DNA of 64,000 nucleotides from Acetobacter sp. 46_36 (lineage in GTDB: Bacteria > Pseudomonadota > Alphaproteobacteria > RF32 > CAG-239), in contig MNTT01000016.1 in assembly GCA_001917135.1 (NCBI GenBank), positions 518 to 64,517 of the forward strand, given 5' to 3'. The position numbers and the translations under genes are program-made. The notes beneath the pieces were generated by a model. The model had not been told where the DNA came from. It ran no database searches and saw only the letters and a list, made by a program, of their open reading frames with translations. The stretch's first letter is position 1; each line of letters begins with the position of its first letter. Positions 31,648 through 40,073 of this stretch are shown one piece after another.

Positions 31648-33585
31648 ATGGGACAATTTAGTATGACGGACAAAGACGTGCCGTTCGGGACGGCAGGCGG
31701 GTTCGGAAGCGAAGTTACCGGCGGGTTCGGAAGCGAAGTTACCGGCGGGTTCGGCGGTACGGCTGGCGGCAATGGCATAACGGACAAATTTCGGCAGCGG
31801 CACGGGCGCGGCAGCGACGGGAACCGGAAGCCGGCAGTTACGGCCGAGGGCATTTTGAAACGGCTGGAGGCGATGAAAACCGAACGTGCCAAATGGGAGC
31901 CGATGTGGAACAAAGCGGCGGAAATGTGTTCGGTTGATTCCGAGCTGTTTGCGACCGACGAGCGCGGGCGGGTCAGGCAGGCGGTGTTTGACACGACCGG
32001 GCGTAACGCGCTGTCTTGTTTTGCCTCGAGCATGAAATCGGTGATTGTGCCGACGACAACGCGCTGGCACCGGTTGAAACCGGTCAATCCGAAGCTGGAC
32101 GACAACGCGGCGGTCAAAAAGTATCTGGAACGGGCGACGGACCTTTTGTTCCGGATGCGCTATGCGGCGGCATCTAATTTTGCGGCGGAGAGCGACCTTT
32201 TGTTTAATCAGCTCGGCATCTACGGGCACGCGTTGTGGATGGTTGACGACGATATCGGCCGCGGCATCGTTTACCGCACCATCCCGGTTAAGGAAGCATA
32301 TATCAAGCGCGACGATTGCGGCAGGCTGGCGGCGGTGTTTCGCGAATACGAACTGACGGCGGCAGAGGCCGTAAGCAAGTTCGGCGACTCACTGCGCGGG
32401 GAAATCCGGCAGGCGGCAGAAAATACGCCGGAGAGAATGTTCAAATTCCTGCATGCGGTATACGAGCGCGACGACTGGCAGGCGGAAGAAGAAGATTTCG
32501 GCGGAATGAGATATGCGAGCGTGCATCTGGACATGGCTGCGAAACGTATTATCCGTACCGGCGGCTATCGTACCTGTCCGTATATGGCGCCGCGTTTTCT
32601 GGGGATTGCGGGAAGCTCGTACGGCGACAGTCCGGCTTTGCAGGCGTTTTATGACATGCTGACCGCCAATGAGATGGGCAAAACCATTTTACGCACCGGG
32701 CAGCTGCAGGCAAATCCGCCGATTTTGACGAGCATGGGGCTGATTGACGCCAATAAGCTCGGTTCGGCGGGAGCGGTTATCCGCGGCGGGCTGGACAGCC
32801 AGGGCAAACCGGCGGCGGTTTCAATGCAATACGGCAACAACCTGTCCATTACGGTGGAGATGCAGCGCGAAGTGCGGGCGGCGATTGAACGCGCGTTTCT
32901 GGTACCGCTGTTCCAGTCGCTGACGCAGACCAAGCAGATGACGGCGACCGAGGTGGAAAAGCGCGAGATGGAAAAATCCATGCTGCTGGCGCCGATGTGC
33001 GAACGCATCGCGGCGGAATGGCTGTCGGGGAACATTGAGCGCGAATTGGATATTCTGGGCATGTACGGTATGTTGGACGATGTGCCGGACGAGCTGATGT
33101 ATGAAGGCTCTATTGCCATCCAGTTTGAAAGCCCGGCGGTGCATATGCAGCAGTCGGGAGCGATTGTCGGGCTGTATAAGACGATGGAAGCGGCGGCGGC
33201 GATGGCACAGAGCAATCCGGACGTGCTGAAGGTTTTTGATATGGAAGCTGCGCTGCGGAAAATCGCCGATTATTACGGGGTCGGTTCCGATGTGGTAAAA
33301 ACGGCGGACGATATGGCAGCGATACAGCAGCAGGAAGCCTTGCAGGCCATATTGGCGCAGCAGGGAGGAAACGCAGCGGGTATCGGCGGCACGGGCATGA
33401 TGGCGAGCGGTGCGGGCATGATGGGGAACGGCGCGGGCGGTGCGAACGGCATCGGCACGGGCGGCGTTGTTTTGTCCGGAGCAGGCGGTATCAGCGCGAG
33501 TACGGGCGGTTCTGCATTGTCACGTGCCGGCGGTACCGGTGCGCGGACGGGAGGCAGCGCAGGACTGCGCGGCAAAAGGGCTTAA
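31648..33585 (+). CDS. Phage portal (head-tail connector) protein
   Basis: 645 aa. The dodecameric portal through which DNA enters and leaves the capsid. It fits the podovirus head-to-tail connector family (PF12236): RLEAMKTERAKWEPMWNKAAEMC, then SMKSVIVPTTTRWHRLKP, LFNQLGIYGHALWMVDDD, CPYMAPRFLGIAGSSYGDSP, MTATEVEKREMEKSMLLAPM. The first ~55 residues carry a 27-bp in-frame repeat (GGFGSEVT units) and the last ~75 are Gly/Ala/Met-rich repeats; neither belongs to the conserved core. CGGAGG precedes the start. Confidence 0.9.
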   Translation: MGQFSMTDKDVPFGTAGGFGSEVTGGFGSEVTGGFGGTAGGNGITDKFRQRHGRGSDGNRKPAVTAEGILKRLEAMKTERAKWEPMWNKAAEMCSVDSELFATDERGRVRQAVFDTTGRNALSCFASSMKSVIVPTTTRWHRLKPVNPKLDDNAAVKKYLERATDLLFRMRYAAASNFAAESDLLFNQLGIYGHALWMVDDDIGRGIVYRTIPVKEAYIKRDDCGRLAAVFREYELTAAEAVSKFGDSLRGEIRQAAENTPERMFKFLHAVYERDDWQAEEEDFGGMRYASVHLDMAAKRIIRTGGYRTCPYMAPRFLGIAGSSYGDSPALQAFYDMLTANEMGKTILRTGQLQANPPILTSMGLIDANKLGSAGAVIRGGLDSQGKPAAVSMQYGNNLSITVEMQREVRAAIERAFLVPLFQSLTQTKQMTATEVEKREMEKSMLLAPMCERIAAEWLSGNIERELDILGMYGMLDDVPDELMYEGSIAIQFESPAVHMQQSGAIVGLYKTMEAAAAMAQSNPDVLKVFDMEAALRKIADYYGVGSDVVKTADDMAAIQQQEALQAILAQQGGNAAGIGGTGMMASGAGMMGNGAGGANGIGTGGVVLSGAGGISASTGGSALSRAGGTGARTGGSAGLRGKRA

Positions 33586-33609
33586 CGTAAACAATCGGGA
33601 GAAATGAAG

Positions 33610-33948
33610 ATGTTTTTCAGAAAAATCAAACGCGAACATGAACTGGTGCGGGCATTTCAGAAACTTTTTCTGGGGCAGGGAGGCCGGCTGAAACCTGAAG
33701 CTGCGGTTGTTTTGGAATTTCTGCGCGACGAGGCGGGCGCCCGGGGAGAACTCGGCAACGGCGGCACACCGTATTTTTATGACGCGCAGAATCGTTTTGA
33801 TCCGAACGCGGCGGCGTTTGTTCTCGGAAAACGGCGGATTTTTGATTTAATCGTCAAATATCTGGCACTGTCGGAAACCGAAGTCTTTGCGTTGTACACG
33901 AAACTGCAGCGCGACGGCGAGGACGTTAAACGCGAACTGGAAGTCTGA
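33610..33948 (+). CDS. Bbp19-like phage protein
   Basis: 112 aa. Similar in layout to Bbp19 of Bordetella phage BPP-1: FQKLFLGQGGRLKPEAAVVLEFLRDEA, then an aromatic stretch PYFYDAQNRFDPNAAAF and a closing helix GKRRIFDLIVKYLAL. Members sit between portal and scaffold; function unknown. ATG 33,610 is eight bases after GGGAG; ATG 33,604 would be too close. Confidence 0.65.
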   Translation: MFFRKIKREHELVRAFQKLFLGQGGRLKPEAAVVLEFLRDEAGARGELGNGGTPYFYDAQNRFDPNAAAFVLGKRRIFDLIVKYLALSETEVFALYTKLQRDGEDVKRELEV

Positions 33949-34051
33949 CAGCAACGGGGGTAATGGAGCTTTGGTATTGGGAGAGGCGGCGCCGTTGCGG
34001 GTTTGGGCGCAGTGCGGCGAAGATTTTTTTTCAAAACCGGGGCAAAAGGTA

Positions 34052-34080
34052 TTGACATTGTGTCATAAGGGGAGTAGTAT
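34052..34080 (+). promoter_or_regulatory. Promoter of module A1
   Basis: TTGACA (34,052-34,057), a 17-base spacer with GTCATAAGGGG, TAGTAT (34,075-34,080). A terminator starts about 20 bases later. Confidence 0.7.
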
Positions 34081-34098
34081 CCTGTCATACTAGACGAG

Positions 34099-34122
34099 AA
34101 GGCACCGGAGACGGTGCCTTTT
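34099..34122 (+). terminator. Promoter-proximal terminator
   Basis: Perfect stem AAGGCACC/GGTGCCTT, loop GGAGAC, then TT. It would lie at the very 5' end of the transcript, so some antitermination or leader function is implied if A1 is expressed from this promoter. Confidence 0.75.
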
Positions 34123-34226
34123 GCGTTGGGCGGAAGCAGGACGTTCACGGCGGATTTTTTTGTATACGGGAAACGAGAGGAGAACGGATTATATTTTTTG
34201 ATTTTTGGGAAGATGCAAAAGAGAAT

Positions 34227-34835
34227 ATGGTTCAAGCCGGTAAGGGGCGGATGCGAAAACTGGTCTTGAAATATGGAGAGAAACCGGATGAAGATGATAT
34301 GGATGAAGCTGACTGGTTTGAATATCAGGCGGTTAAAAAATATGAAGATGAAGTTACTGGAGAGATGATTAAAGATAAAATTAAGAATGGAATTGTTTCT
34401 TCAATTTTTCCAGTAGGTTTAGCATCCTATAAAACAGCAAAAGCATTTGGAGAATTTGTTGCTGATACTCAGATAGCATATAAATATAAACGGGCGATGG
34501 ATGAGACCGGGGGTAAGCTGGTTCGTAAGTATGGTTCCGGGCAGGGAGCTGAGATTGATAATTATTATCATTCTCTTTTACAATGTGAATTGGCTAAAAT
34601 AAGTCAGGAGAGTCAGCGTAACGGTATATTGCTTGGATATGCAAAAGAGGTTGCAGATTATGTAAAAAAGAGGAGTAACGGGCAGAATCGAAAAGTTATT
34701 TTAGAAGATTCGAGAAAAGATTTGCAAAATAATATGTATGGCAGTAAGCTGGGAGAGAGAAACAAAAATAAACCGTGTGAATGGTTATTGGATGACAAGC
34801 GGACAAGGAGAATGCGCGATGCGGGAATCAGATGA
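34227..34835 (+). CDS. Unknown protein A1, duplicated N-terminus
   Basis: 202 aa from ATG 34,227, soluble, charged. Residues 1-47 (MVQAGKGRMRKLVLKYGEKP and the acidic DEDDMDEADW) are almost identical to A2; the rest differs except for a shared end motif: YYHSLLQCELAK, then DSRKDLQNNMYGSKLG. The frame is open upstream, and AGGAG lies five bases before an in-frame ATT at 34,188 that would add IIFFDFWEDAKEN; ATG 34,227 has only a weak site. So the true start may be ATT. Lower GC than the structural genes. Function unknown; ends overlapping B1 by 17 bases. Confidence 0.65.
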   Translation: MVQAGKGRMRKLVLKYGEKPDEDDMDEADWFEYQAVKKYEDEVTGEMIKDKIKNGIVSSIFPVGLASYKTAKAFGEFVADTQIAYKYKRAMDETGGKLVRKYGSGQGAEIDNYYHSLLQCELAKISQESQRNGILLGYAKEVADYVKKRSNGQNRKVILEDSRKDLQNNMYGSKLGERNKNKPCEWLLDDKRTRRMRDAGIR

Positions 34836-35085
34836 GGCCGGGCGGACGGCGGAACGGGCAATCGGGCAGGGCATCGTTCGGGAAAAAGAAACGGGAGGCT
34901 GGCTGCGGTTGTGGAGCGGAACGAAGAAGGCTGCGATTACGGTTTTGTGCCTTGCGGGCGTGTTGTTTCTGACAATTCTTTTATTGTATCGGATATTTGT
35001 TTCTCCATCTGAAGACAAATGCATTCAGGAGTGTATCGCGGCTGGAGAGCAGGAACGCGTTTGCATTTTTGATATTTGCGATTAG
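34819..35085 (+). CDS. Small single-pass membrane protein B1
   Basis: 88 aa: a charged cytoplasmic N-terminus (ESDEAGRTAERAIGQGIVRE), one membrane segment (ITVLCLAGVLFLTILLLY) and a periplasmic tail with four Cys (DKCIQECIAAGEQERVCIFD plus a last Cys). Starts inside the end of A1, so it is probably co-translated. B2 is a paralog with a shorter tail. Confidence 0.65.
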   Translation: MRESDEAGRTAERAIGQGIVREKETGGWLRLWSGTKKAAITVLCLAGVLFLTILLLYRIFVSPSEDKCIQECIAAGEQERVCIFDICD

Positions 35086-35105
35086 AACAGACGAAAGGGA
35101 ATGTT

Positions 35106-35354
35106 ATGGCAAAACAGAAAGCAAAACGGGGCGTTTATGCGATGGAGCGGGATGTTGGAACCACAGGGCGGGAATCAGATGAGGTCGGGCGGACGGCGGA
35201 ACGGGCAACCGGGCAGGGCATCATTCGGGAAAAAGAAACGGGAGTCCGGATGCGGTTGTGGACCGGGACGAAGAAGGCTGCGATTACGGTTTTGTGCCTT
35301 GCGGGAGCATATTTCTTTTATATCGTATTTCAGCTTTGGAGGTATGCGGATTAG
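35106..35354 (+). CDS. Small single-pass membrane protein B2
   Basis: 82 aa. Residues ~22-68 are nearly identical to B1 (ESDEVGRTAERATGQGIIRE and the membrane segment), the DNA at 35,167-35,308 copying 34,821-34,962. The N-terminus has an extra basic stretch (MAKQKAKRGVYAME) and the Cys-rich tail is missing, replaced by YIVFQLWRYAD. AAAGGGAATGTT precedes the start. Confidence 0.6.
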   Translation: MAKQKAKRGVYAMERDVGTTGRESDEVGRTAERATGQGIIREKETGVRMRLWTGTKKAAITVLCLAGAYFFYIVFQLWRYAD

Positions 35355-35491
35355 CCGTGCGGTAGTCGGGCGGTTTTAGCGTGCTGTATGGCTTTGGCGG
35401 AGATGCAAGCGGCGGTTACGGTTCCGGTGGTGAAGCAGACGGTGGAGTGTCCAAGTTTGGCGGATTTTTTTCAAAACCGGGGCAAAAGGTA

Positions 35492-35520
35492 TTGACATTG
35501 TGTCATAAGGGGAGTAGCAT
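35492..35520 (+). promoter_or_regulatory. Promoter of module A2
   Basis: TTGACA (35,492-35,497), 17 bases, TAGCAT (35,515-35,520), a weaker -10 than in copy 1. Confidence 0.6.
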
Positions 35521-35538
35521 CCTGTCATACTAGACGAG

Positions 35539-35562
35539 AAGGCACCGGAGACGGTGCCTTTT
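35539..35562 (+). terminator. Promoter-proximal terminator, copy 2
   Basis: Identical to the hairpin at 34,099. Confidence 0.75.
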
Positions 35563-35666
35563 GCGTTGGGCGGAGGCAGGACGTTCACGGCGGATTTTTT
35601 TGTATACGGGAAACGAGAGGAGAGCGGATTATATTTTTTGATTTTTGGGAAGATGCAAAAGAGAAT

Positions 35667-36266
35667 ATGGTTCAAGCCGGTAAGGAACGGATGCGAAAAC
35701 TGGTCTTGAAATATGGTGAGAAACCGGATGAAGATGATATGGATGAAGCTGACTGGTTTGAATATCAGGCGGTTAAAAAATATGAAGATGAAGTTACTGG
35801 AGAGATGAACAGAGGTAAATTTTTGTGCCAGTGAAAAGCAAATATTTATGATTTATCCCGCATTTTTGATAAAACAGCTGACGAGGCAAGACAAGTTTTC
35901 AATTTAGCAGCGAAGAAATCTGTTAATCTTCTTCCTGAAACGGTGAAACATGCATATTATGAAGCGGAAAGATTAACACCGATAAAAATGTCTGATGAAA
36001 ATAAGCACCAGTATGTTAGTTGTGTTGGCGCTCAGGGAGGCGTATTTTCTGCATCAACAGTGTTGGCTGGAGCTGCTTTGAAAGAGGGAAAGGATTTATA
36101 TCGTAAGTTGAGTAACGGAAAGCTGCGTAAAATGTATGGAGGAATTGGGGGTGTTATAGGCGACAGTGTCAAAGATATGGAAAATAATCTCTACGGTTCA
36201 GGCTATGGGCTGATGTATCGGGAGAGGGGGGCATGCGATGTTTTAAAGAAACATAAAATCAAATAA
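35667..36266 (+). pseudogene. A2, paralog of A1 with an in-frame TGA
   Basis: Read straight through, this frame is 200 codons, matching A1 in length. The first 47 residues copy A1. A TGA stop is at 35,832-35,834 (context FLCQ-stop-KANIYDL). After it the frame stays open to 36,266 and keeps the family features HQYVSCVGAQGG, KEGKDLY and DSVKDMENNLYGSGYG. A separate start at GTG 35,943 could give a 107-aa product. Either a nonsense mutation has broken the gene or the two parts are used separately; A1 lacks the stop. The standard code (see prfB) argues against recoding. Confidence 0.7.
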
Positions 36267-36335
36267 TTTTATTTTCTTTTCAGATTTAATGTGATATAAA
36301 GAAAAAATAAAAACGTATGGTTTGCGAAAGGACAA

Positions 36336-36770
36336 ATGATGAAAACGGCGTGGCGTTTTTTGCGAGCCGCAGGCAAAACGGCGGCAGGGATTTTTTTTAT
36401 ACTATCGGTAATGCTTTCTGCTGCCGGCGCAGGATGGAGTCTGTTGGAAGGCGACAATGTTGCGGTGTGTTTTTTTCTGGCAGCGGCGGTAGTGTTTTCG
36501 TATAGCCTGTTTTTGCTGTTTTCGGCGTGCGGGGGATGGCAGAAAGCGTTGAGTCCGACTGTTGCGGCGGTATTGTTTGCCGGAGGATTGGCTGCCGGCG
36601 GTAATGGCGGTTTGTCCGAAATTGAAGACTGGTGTTATGATATGGGAGTTTGTATTGGCGGATTGATAAGCGAAAAAGACTGTCTGGCGCACGGAGGCAA
36701 GTGGACTGCGGCGGACGGCGGCGCCTGTTATATGAACTGGTCGGTAGTTAAACCCAATTCTGCCGAGTAG
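36336..36770 (+). CDS. Small membrane protein with Cys-rich tail
   Basis: 144 aa. Three hydrophobic segments (AAGIFFILSVMLSAAGAGW, AVCFFLAAAVVFSYSLFLLF, TVAAVLFAGGLAAGG) then an exported-looking tail with four Cys (DWCYDMGVCIGGLI, EKDCLAHGGKWTAADGGACY). The tail recalls B1. AAAGGA precedes ATGATG; ATG 36,339 may be the true start. Function unknown. Confidence 0.6.
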   Translation: MMKTAWRFLRAAGKTAAGIFFILSVMLSAAGAGWSLLEGDNVAVCFFLAAAVVFSYSLFLLFSACGGWQKALSPTVAAVLFAGGLAAGGNGGLSEIEDWCYDMGVCIGGLISEKDCLAHGGKWTAADGGACYMNWSVVKPNSAE

Positions 36771-36790
36771 CGATGCCGGCCGCGACGGGC

Positions 36791-36905
36791 GGAAAACCGG
36801 GCAGAGCGGACAGCGGGTGTGAAATGAGCGACGGTCGGGAAGCGGTGGCGGAAAATCGGGAAGAGCGGACAGCGGGTGTGAAATAAGCGACGGTCGGGAA
36901 GCGGT
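36791..36905 (+). repeat. Tandem repeat of about 58 bp, two units
   Basis: GGAAAA.CGGG.AGAGCGGAC followed by AGCGGGTGTGAAAT and GCGACGGTCGGGAAGCGGTGG, twice. Confidence 0.85.
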
Positions 36906-36992
36906 GGAAATAAAACCGAACGTCCGGCTGCGGAACGGGGCAGGCGGGGGATTGAACGAAAAAACCCGGCGAGAGAAGGTCAGGACGGCAAA

Positions 36993-37022
36993 GGACGGTT
37001 CGAAAGAGCCGTTCTTTTTTTA
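36993..37022 (+). terminator. Terminator before the scaffold gene
   Basis: Stem GGACGGTTC/GAGCCGTTC (two wobbles) with a short loop and ten Ts. It precedes the scaffold gene by 35 bases. Confidence 0.7.
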
Positions 37023-37056
37023 ATTTTATTTTTAACTTTAATCAGGGGAAAAAGAA

Positions 37057-37779
37057 ATGGGAAATTTTAACAGGCCGGAGGGGCAGACGACCTCCGACAA
37101 CTTTTTGAAGTCTGAAATCGAAAAAGACTTTTTGCGTGCACAATCCGGATGGGGGGAACTGTCCGAGGAAGAGCTGGCATATCTCGGCAAAAAGGGTTTG
37201 AAAACTCCTGCCGACCTGCTCAGGTCTTACCGCGAACTGGAAAGAGCCTATTCTTCCAAAGTATCCCTGCCGAAGGACGGCGATAAAAAAGGCTTTGACA
37301 AGCTGTATTCCCGTTTGGGAATGCCGCACGACTGCACCGGGTTTGACATCTGTTTTGCCGACGAAGACAGGGAAGACGGCGAAGCGTTCAAACAGGTGTG
37401 TCTGGAAAACCATATCCTGCCGCAGTCGGCGCAGGCTTTGTATGACTGGTATGTCAAACACCGCGACGAACTGCTGGAGCGCGACGAACAGACCTGGCAG
37501 GAAAATTCGCAGCGCGAGCTTGAGGAAATGAAACGCGTCTGGGGAACGAGGGCACAACGCAATTTTGAACTGATGAAACGGGGGCTGCGCATGTTTTGCG
37601 ACGATATGGCCCTGGTGCAGGAAATCGAGCGCGCCATCGGCACCCGGCGCCTGATGGAAACGTTTTGCAGGCTCGGCGAAGCAATTTGCGAGGACAATCC
37701 GGTCAGCTTCGGCAGGCGCCGCGGCGGCGACGACTGGGATATGGTGCAATATTTCAGGGAAATGTTTAACGATTACTGA
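37057..37779 (+). CDS. Phage scaffold-like protein
   Basis: 240 aa, acidic and helical, placed immediately before the capsid gene. The N-terminal half follows the scaffold pattern of podoviruses: GWGELSEEELAYLGKKGLKTPADLLRSYRELE, then VSLPKDGD and the YSRLGMPHDCTGF block. The C-terminal half is long charged helices (LLERDEQTWQENSQRELEEM). Scaffolds guide capsid assembly and are then lost. GGGGAAAAAGAA precedes the start. The call rests on position and pattern. Confidence 0.75.
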   Translation: MGNFNRPEGQTTSDNFLKSEIEKDFLRAQSGWGELSEEELAYLGKKGLKTPADLLRSYRELERAYSSKVSLPKDGDKKGFDKLYSRLGMPHDCTGFDICFADEDREDGEAFKQVCLENHILPQSAQALYDWYVKHRDELLERDEQTWQENSQRELEEMKRVWGTRAQRNFELMKRGLRMFCDDMALVQEIERAIGTRRLMETFCRLGEAICEDNPVSFGRRRGGDDWDMVQYFREMFNDY

Positions 37780-37807
37780 TATTTATTTGTTTTGAAAGGA
37801 ATTTTTT

Positions 37808-38707
37808 ATGTCTAGCACATTAAAGGAACTGGCGATTGCTTTGTCAAAAAAGCAGGAGCATTATGTGGACTATCTGACCAATGAGTCGCCGATTTTGGAC
37901 AATATGCGTTTTGAAGCGTCGACCCACGGGTTGTGGAACGCGTATGAAGAAGTCAGCAAAATCGACGGTGCAGGTTTTGTGGATATTAATCAGCCGCTGC
38001 CGGAAATGGAAGTCGATTCAAGTTTGAAGAAAATCGACCTGTCCATTCTGGGCGGCGAGATTTTCGTTCCGGAAGACAAGGCGGCGGTTATCGGCGTTTC
38101 GGAATATTTTTCCAAAAAAATCCCGATTTTGCTTAAGCATGCCGGCGAGACCGCGGAAAAGAAAATCATTTACGACAACTTTATCCCGTATGCGATCGGC
38201 AACGGCAAGGCCGTTTCCGCAGGGGCGGCGGACAAGTGCTACTCCATGGTGGCGGTGCGTTTTATCCCGGGCGAAGTAACCGGGCTTTATTCGGCGAAAA
38301 ACATCAACCGCCACGGGATTTTGGATTCAACCCCGATTAACGGCGCGCAGCTTTATAAAAACGCCAACGGCCTTTTGGGCTACGGCGTGCGCATTAAGGG
38401 CTATATCGGCATGCAGCTGGCAAACCCGGACGCGGTGTCGGCGATTGTCAATATCTCGGCGGACAAGATTCCGACCGCGGAACAGATTGACAATATGCTG
38501 GTCGATGCCAAGGCGACGCCGGCTTCCACCTATATTTTCTGCCATCCGAAAGTGCTCTCGATGCTCAACAAATACAAGGGCAACGTTTTGCAGACGATGA
38601 CGGGCGATATGGACGTCAACCGCAGTTTTGCGGCCTGGAACGGCATCCGCTTCATCACGTCGTACAACTTTAAGAACGGCGAAGAAGACGCGGTTAAGCT
38701 GGCGTAG
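37808..38707 (+). CDS. Phage major capsid protein
   Basis: 299 aa. Expected HK97-fold shell protein: position after the scaffold, length and features such as YLTNESPILDNMRFEAST, LSILGGEIFVPEDKAAVIGVSEYF, ISADKIPTAEQIDNMLVDAK and an end RFITSYNFKNGEEDAV support it. No cleaved prodomain is evident. AAAGGAATTTTTT is the ribosome site. Confidence 0.85.
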   Translation: MSSTLKELAIALSKKQEHYVDYLTNESPILDNMRFEASTHGLWNAYEEVSKIDGAGFVDINQPLPEMEVDSSLKKIDLSILGGEIFVPEDKAAVIGVSEYFSKKIPILLKHAGETAEKKIIYDNFIPYAIGNGKAVSAGAADKCYSMVAVRFIPGEVTGLYSAKNINRHGILDSTPINGAQLYKNANGLLGYGVRIKGYIGMQLANPDAVSAIVNISADKIPTAEQIDNMLVDAKATPASTYIFCHPKVLSMLNKYKGNVLQTMTGDMDVNRSFAAWNGIRFITSYNFKNGEEDAVKLA

Positions 38708-38812
38708 CTTTCAGGGGACGGCGCGCTGTTTCCTGCTGCCGGCCGGGAGGAGCCTGCCGGTGGGAAGCAGTGTGCCGCATATATGAGTTTAAATCTTACA
38801 GGAGAATGATTG

Positions 38813-39187
38813 ATGTTGAATAATATTTTGAAAGTTTATGGCGAAGACTTGGCAAGCGGTGCCCTGAATCAGGCGGCGATTGCGGCGGGCGATGCGGTGG
38901 CAGCCGGTTCCACGCAGGGGGCGCTTTGCGTCAACGCGTTTGCGGTCGGCGATGTGGCAACAACCGCGGCAGTGACGATTACGGTTAAGCACGGCGATAC
39001 CGAAAACGGGTCGTTTGCCGATTTGCTGACGATGACGATTGATGCGGAAAAGAGCTTTGCCGACGGCGAACTGATGGCGACGGCAACGCTTCCGGCCGAC
39101 GTGAAGGACTTTGTTACCGCGGCGGTGGCTTCGGCAACCGGCAACAGCGGCAGCATCCGCGTGACGCTCGGCTATCTGGCGCGCTAA
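38813..39187 (+). CDS. Bbp16-like capsid cement protein
   Basis: 124 aa. Resembles the capsid cement/decoration protein Bbp16 of phage BPP-1: a short N-terminus, then an all-beta domain with ITVKHGDTENGSFADLLTMT, ADGELMATATLPADVKDFV and IRVTLGYLAR. Such proteins stabilise the shell from outside. ATG 38,813 lies 9 bases after AGGAG. Position directly after the capsid gene agrees. Confidence 0.75.
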   Translation: MLNNILKVYGEDLASGALNQAAIAAGDAVAAGSTQGALCVNAFAVGDVATTAAVTITVKHGDTENGSFADLLTMTIDAEKSFADGELMATATLPADVKDFVTAAVASATGNSGSIRVTLGYLAR

Positions 39188-39476
39188 CCCGAACGGAGAC
39201 GTACCGGCAGCGCGAGAACCAGCCGTCCGGGGCGGCGCGGAGATGTGGTACCGTCTGTCCGGGCATTACGGCACGGTGATGTGGTACCGGCCGTTTGGGG
39301 CGGTACGGCGGCGCGGGTGCGGTATTATTATGCAATTTATTATCAGGCCAATCCATAGTCCGAAGGGCAGGCGGAAACGTCTGCCCGATTACGGTGCGAA
39401 CTGGGCAGTACGGGTAATATGGTTCAATGCGGATAATATGGCGCGAACAATGTGGTGCAAACAATATGGAGGAAAA

Positions 39477-40073
39477 ATGTCAAAAGTGGAAATTATCAAC
39501 CGGGCGCTGCTGAAACTCGGCGAGCCGCCGGTGTCGTCTTTAAACGATGCGGCGTTCGGCAAATCATACGAAACGATTTATGAAGATGTCAAAAACCTGC
39601 TGCTGTCGTCATATCCGTGGCGGTTTGCGGTAGGGGTCAAGCGTCTGGCGCGGAGCGAAAAAACGTATGGCGACAGGTTTATGTATCCGCTGCCGGCGGA
39701 CTGTCTGCTGCTGCTTAAGGTTTTCGGGCAGGGAGCTAGAGATTTGACCGAGGCGCGCCCTTATGCGATGCAGGGATACGAACTGGCAGACAACTGTATT
39801 GTCAGCCCGCTGAAAGACGGAGTGGAAATTGAGTATGTCCGCGCGGTCGGGGACGATGCGGCGTTTCCCCCTTTGTTCAGGGAGGCGGCAGCCGCGAAAG
39901 TGGCGGCGGAACTGGCAATGCGCATCAAACATTCGCTTAACCTCAAACAGGCGCTGGAGAACGAATTTCTGACGCTGGTACGGCAGGCGCAGCTCAACAA
40001 CGAGATAGCCAAAGACGCGGAACTTATTCCCGACAACAGCTGGGTTCTGGTTCGCGAGGCCTGGTGCGATTAA
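39477..40073 (+). CDS. Tail tubular protein A-like adaptor
   Basis: 198 aa. T7 gp11-type adaptor that joins portal to nozzle: IINRALLKLGEPPVSSLND, then ETIYEDVKNLLLSSYPWRFAV, YPLPADCLLLLKVF and EAAAAKVAAELAMRI. ATG 39,477 lies after GGAGGAAAA; the frame upstream crosses repeat DNA. The last codons (REAWCD, stop) are the seed of a tandem repeat that continues downstream. Confidence 0.85.
   Translation: MSKVEIINRALLKLGEPPVSSLNDAAFGKSYETIYEDVKNLLLSSYPWRFAVGVKRLARSEKTYGDRFMYPLPADCLLLLKVFGQGARDLTEARPYAMQGYELADNCIVSPLKDGVEIEYVRAVGDDAAFPPLFREAAAAKVAAELAMRIKHSLNLKQALENEFLTLVRQAQLNNEIAKDAELIPDNSWVLVREAWCD

Larger units (their letters stand above)
34022..34368 (+). repeat. 347-bp direct repeat, copy 1
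   Basis: Spans a promoter, a terminator and the first 47 codons of gene A1. About 97-98% identical to 35,462-35,808 (offset 1,440). Confidence 0.95.
35355..35666. other. Leader of module A2
   Basis: Carries the second copy of the promoter and terminator; no gene. Confidence 0.7.
35462..35808 (+). repeat. 347-bp direct repeat, copy 2
   Basis: Second copy of 34,022-34,368; differs at a handful of positions, including the -10 box. Confidence 0.95.

Noticed and set aside
35832..35834. UGA recoding (selenocysteine or tryptophan)
   Set aside because: The prfB frameshift signal depends on UGA being a stop, all other genes end normally at UGA, and no SECIS-like hairpin follows the codon.
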